From Dehalococcoidales bacterium (GTDB taxonomy: Bacteria; Chloroflexota; Dehalococcoidia; Dehalococcoidales; RBG-16-60-22), in NCBI GenBank assembly GCA_030628245.1, contig DAOVRI010000080.1:1-7389 (forward strand): a DNA stretch of 7,389 nucleotides, written 5' to 3'. Every line of letters begins with the position of its first letter. Position 1 is the first letter of the stretch. The notes under the pieces are model-generated. The model was not told the origin of the DNA. It saw only the letters and a program-made list of their open reading frames with translations, and did not search any database. Positions 5,943 to 7,389 of the stretch are shown in pieces. The position numbers and the translations under genes are program-made.

Positions 5943-6107
5943 CCTGTTCTTCCTTTATTTTCATTTATATTTTCAATTATACTGGAGGTGCATAGTTTAT
6001 AGTTGATATCCGTAACCATGTAAGGGGGGCGTTGAGCTGTCGCCTGTAAGTGGGCACTTGGGTGACGGGGAGCCAATAGTGAAACCGACCGAAAGGGGTC
6101 GGTTTTT
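5943..6107 (+). ncRNA. Candidate structured leader RNA (riboswitch/attenuator-like)
   Basis: Between the promoter and the secreted-protein gene is a G-rich, non-coding leader unlike its AT-rich surroundings. GTCGCC (6039-6044) pairs with GGTGAC (6061-6066, one G-U), enclosing AAGT/ACTT around a GGGC loop (6048-6059). GCT (6036-6038) can extend the stem with AGC (6071-6073) across a GGGG bulge. The leader ends in an intrinsic terminator at 6082-6107. GGT..CGG in 6061-6068 could instead pair with CCGACC (6085-6090), the terminator's 5' arm, so two exclusive folds are possible. By eye it matches no riboswitch class I know (not TPP, FMN, SAM, c-di-GMP-I, glycine or cobalamin, whose signatures are missing). 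It could also be an independent small RNA. The boundaries are approximate. Confidence 0.5.
6082..6107 (+). terminator. Intrinsic terminator inside the leader of the secreted-protein gene
   Basis: AAACCGACC (6082-6090) and GGTCGGTTT (6097-6105) form a perfect 9-bp stem with a GAAAGG loop, and the T-run continues to 6107. It lies 72 bases upstream of the secreted-protein start and after that gene's likely promoter. It therefore either attenuates that gene, ends a small RNA, or ends read-through from the purine operon. Confidence 0.8.
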
Positions 6108-6179
6108 GTGTAAGGGGGTGATTACTACTGAAAATCAGGGTGAATAAAAGAAAGCTGAAAAATAAAGGAGGTTTATAGT

Positions 6180-7307
6180 ATGAGAAGGAAAATCTTTAGC
6201 ATCTTGTTTGCCTTGGTGCTGTTGCTCACTCTGGGCTTGGTGACGGCGGTGCCGGCGGCGGCAGACCCGGGAGCTGGCGATATCAATGTTCAGATGGTTG
6301 ACATAGGCACCGGCGTACCCTTTGACGGCTCAGGTGGTGAGCATATAAAGCTCTGGGGGCCGAATAACAGCATTCCGTGGGTCATCATGGATAAGAATAT
6401 AGATGCCGGTGGATGGGCAAGATTTACCGCAGCAGAAATCGCCGCTGCTAGAGTCGCTCAAGGTGGCCCAGGACCATTCTATTACAACATCAGCTGCTAT
6501 GCTAATGGCGGGGCTTATAGTAAGGTTATTGAGGATGGAGCTTACTGGGGACAATTCATTCTTTACGATTCCGGCATTGAGAAAACATATGTTGTCAAAA
6601 CACCTCCAGCAAGGGATGCGAATCAGAGAGTCACATGGGATGGCCCTAACTCGTCAGTATCATTTGACATTGACCTGGGTAATTATGACGAATCCAATCC
6701 AGATTGGGACTGGGACCACTGTCACTTTGAGACAAGCCAAACGACTCCTTGTGTTCCAGCGCAGGGAGACAAACCCATCATGGAGGCGAGTTGGCTGGAG
6801 GAGCGCGGCTACACCTACGACGATGGTGGGGTGGCCGTAGGCGACTGGTGCTACCTTACCCTGGAGAAGGCAAGCGAGGGCTACTCTCAAACATTCGGTG
6901 CCCAAAAAGCGGATACTGACCAGTGGACCATCTATCTTGCGATGCAGCAACTGAAAGATGGGTCAAAGACAGATGGCACCTATGACAAGACGAACAAGTG
7001 CTATACACTCACCTTCGACCCCACCAATGTGTTTGACCCCGGGAACACTTGGACGGCAAGTCCTTCCATGGTAGATGGGGAATCATATTTCACCGTTCTA
7101 CGCATCAACTTGCTCAACACCCCCGAGGCTGGCCTATCAACAACAATTAGCCCCGGTTCCCACTACGGAGTATTTCATCCTATAGAATGGCCACCTAAAG
7201 CTTACATCCTCAAAGATGTTCCTGGGAAAGGTTTGGATAAAGCTCCAGGCTTGCAGAAGCCATTCAACCCTAAATCTAACGCAGATGACCACGCTGGCAA
7301 GAAATAG
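6180..7307 (+). CDS. Secreted protein of unknown function
   Basis: A 375-residue protein with a clear Sec signal peptide: basic MRRK, a hydrophobic core (5-23) and an AVPAAA-DP junction predicting signal peptidase I cleavage after A28. There is no lipobox and no C-terminal membrane anchor or sorting signal. The mature part is rich in Gly, Asp, Trp, Tyr and Thr with alternating hydrophobic strands, suggesting a beta-rich extracellular protein. It has a D/W-rich stretch (NPDWDWDHCHF, 173-183) and five cysteines (106, 181, 191, 224, 274), so at most two disulfides. The C-terminus is Pro/Lys/Asp-rich and probably flexible. I recognise no domain. AAAGGAGGT (6164-6172) is seven bases from the ATG, a strong ribosome site. 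Third-codon positions look less GC-rich than in the purine genes, hinting at a different history. The long structured leader suggests regulated expression. Confidence 0.85.
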   Translation: MRRKIFSILFALVLLLTLGLVTAVPAAADPGAGDINVQMVDIGTGVPFDGSGGEHIKLWGPNNSIPWVIMDKNIDAGGWARFTAAEIAAARVAQGGPGPFYYNISCYANGGAYSKVIEDGAYWGQFILYDSGIEKTYVVKTPPARDANQRVTWDGPNSSVSFDIDLGNYDESNPDWDWDHCHFETSQTTPCVPAQGDKPIMEASWLEERGYTYDDGGVAVGDWCYLTLEKASEGYSQTFGAQKADTDQWTIYLAMQQLKDGSKTDGTYDKTNKCYTLTFDPTNVFDPGNTWTASPSMVDGESYFTVLRINLLNTPEAGLSTTISPGSHYGVFHPIEWPPKAYILKDVPGKGLDKAPGLQKPFNPKSNADDHAGKK

Positions 7308-7317
7308 ATACATAGTG

Positions 7318-7368
7318 AAAAACGCTTAGGGGCAGGGCTTAGGCTACTACAAGCCGTGAGGCGTATTT
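7318..7368 (+). terminator. Possible hairpin structure after the secreted-protein gene
   Basis: AAAAACGC (7318-7325) pairs with GCGTATTT (7361-7368) with one A/A mismatch, enclosing a GGCT/AGCC hairpin (7342-7345 and 7352-7355). A further small CCTTC/GAAGG stem lies at 7369-7383. The T-tract is short (ATTTCCTTCTT), so termination is uncertain. The direct repeat GCTTAGG (7324-7330 and 7337-7343) lies inside. Confidence 0.3.
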
Positions 7369-7389
7369 CCTTCTTAGTGAAGGGGGGCA

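Noticed and set aside
6003..6023. Possible six-codon leader peptide after GGAGGT at 5984-5989
   Set aside because: Spacing of 13 bases to a TTG is too long and the peptide has no run of a regulatory amino acid.
6020..6107. Assignment of the leader to a cobalamin or c-di-GMP riboswitch
   Set aside because: GAGCTGTCGCC..TGTAAG loosely resembles part of the cobalamin core, but the GCCACTG box and the GGTGAAA-type segment are missing; the GCAAA elements of c-di-GMP-I are also absent.
6140..6178. 12-codon GTG-led upstream ORF (Lys-rich) ending one base before the secreted-protein ATG
   Set aside because: No good Shine-Dalgarno precedes it and it runs through the ribosome site of the real gene; the composition follows from A-rich leader sequence.
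1..7389. Defence system, mobile element or CRISPR
   Set aside because: No nuclease, transposase, integrase, repeat-spacer array or terminal inverted repeats are visible; the only repeats are the 72-bp and 11-bp direct repeats described.

Overview
The window reads as a stretch of chromosome from an anaerobic, moderately GC-rich bacterium. The combination of genes, the lipid-poor secreted-protein signal peptide and the small 'MQWEL' membrane proteins make me lean towards Chloroflexota (Dehalococcoidia-like), but this is an impression from sequence style and not a demonstrated assignment. All convincing genes lie on the + strand, and no tRNA, rRNA, CRISPR array or transposase is visible.

Region 1 (1-2056) is a compact same-strand run: the 3' part of a class I aldolase of the LsrF / DeoC-LacD family (cut by the window edge), a zinc-dependent medium-chain alcohol/polyol dehydrogenase 16 bases later, and a small PRC-barrel-type protein. 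The first two look like a sugar-phosphate or polyol catabolic pair whose substrate cannot be read from the sequence.

Region 2 (2057-2850) is mostly short or non-coding. It has an AT-rich spacer with a 9-bp inverted repeat, then two tandem tiny membrane-protein genes (57 and 52 aa) that share a 72-bp block containing the ribosome binding site and the first 19 codons, with 70 of 72 bases identical. A perfect 11-bp hairpin closes the region. A strong-looking promoter (TAGACA-17-TATAAT) then sits so close to the next start codon that its mRNA should be leaderless or nearly so.

Region 3 (2857-5832) is a purine-salvage operon. It encodes hypoxanthine phosphoribosyltransferase, adenine deaminase (TTG start, 2 bases after the previous stop, good Shine-Dalgarno) and a second, COG1926-like phosphoribosyltransferase. 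The first two would convert adenine to hypoxanthine and then to IMP; the role of the third is unknown.

Region 4 (5833-7389) starts with a 347-bp gap holding a promoter-like pair overlapping an exact 11-bp tandem repeat, then a long G-rich leader with a nested hairpin and a textbook intrinsic terminator. All of this lies upstream of a gene for a 375-aa secreted protein of unknown function. The layout (promoter, structured leader, terminator, strong SD, exported protein) is what a riboswitch or attenuator would look like and matches no riboswitch class I can recognise by eye. This leader and the duplicated small membrane proteins are the best candidates for something undescribed.
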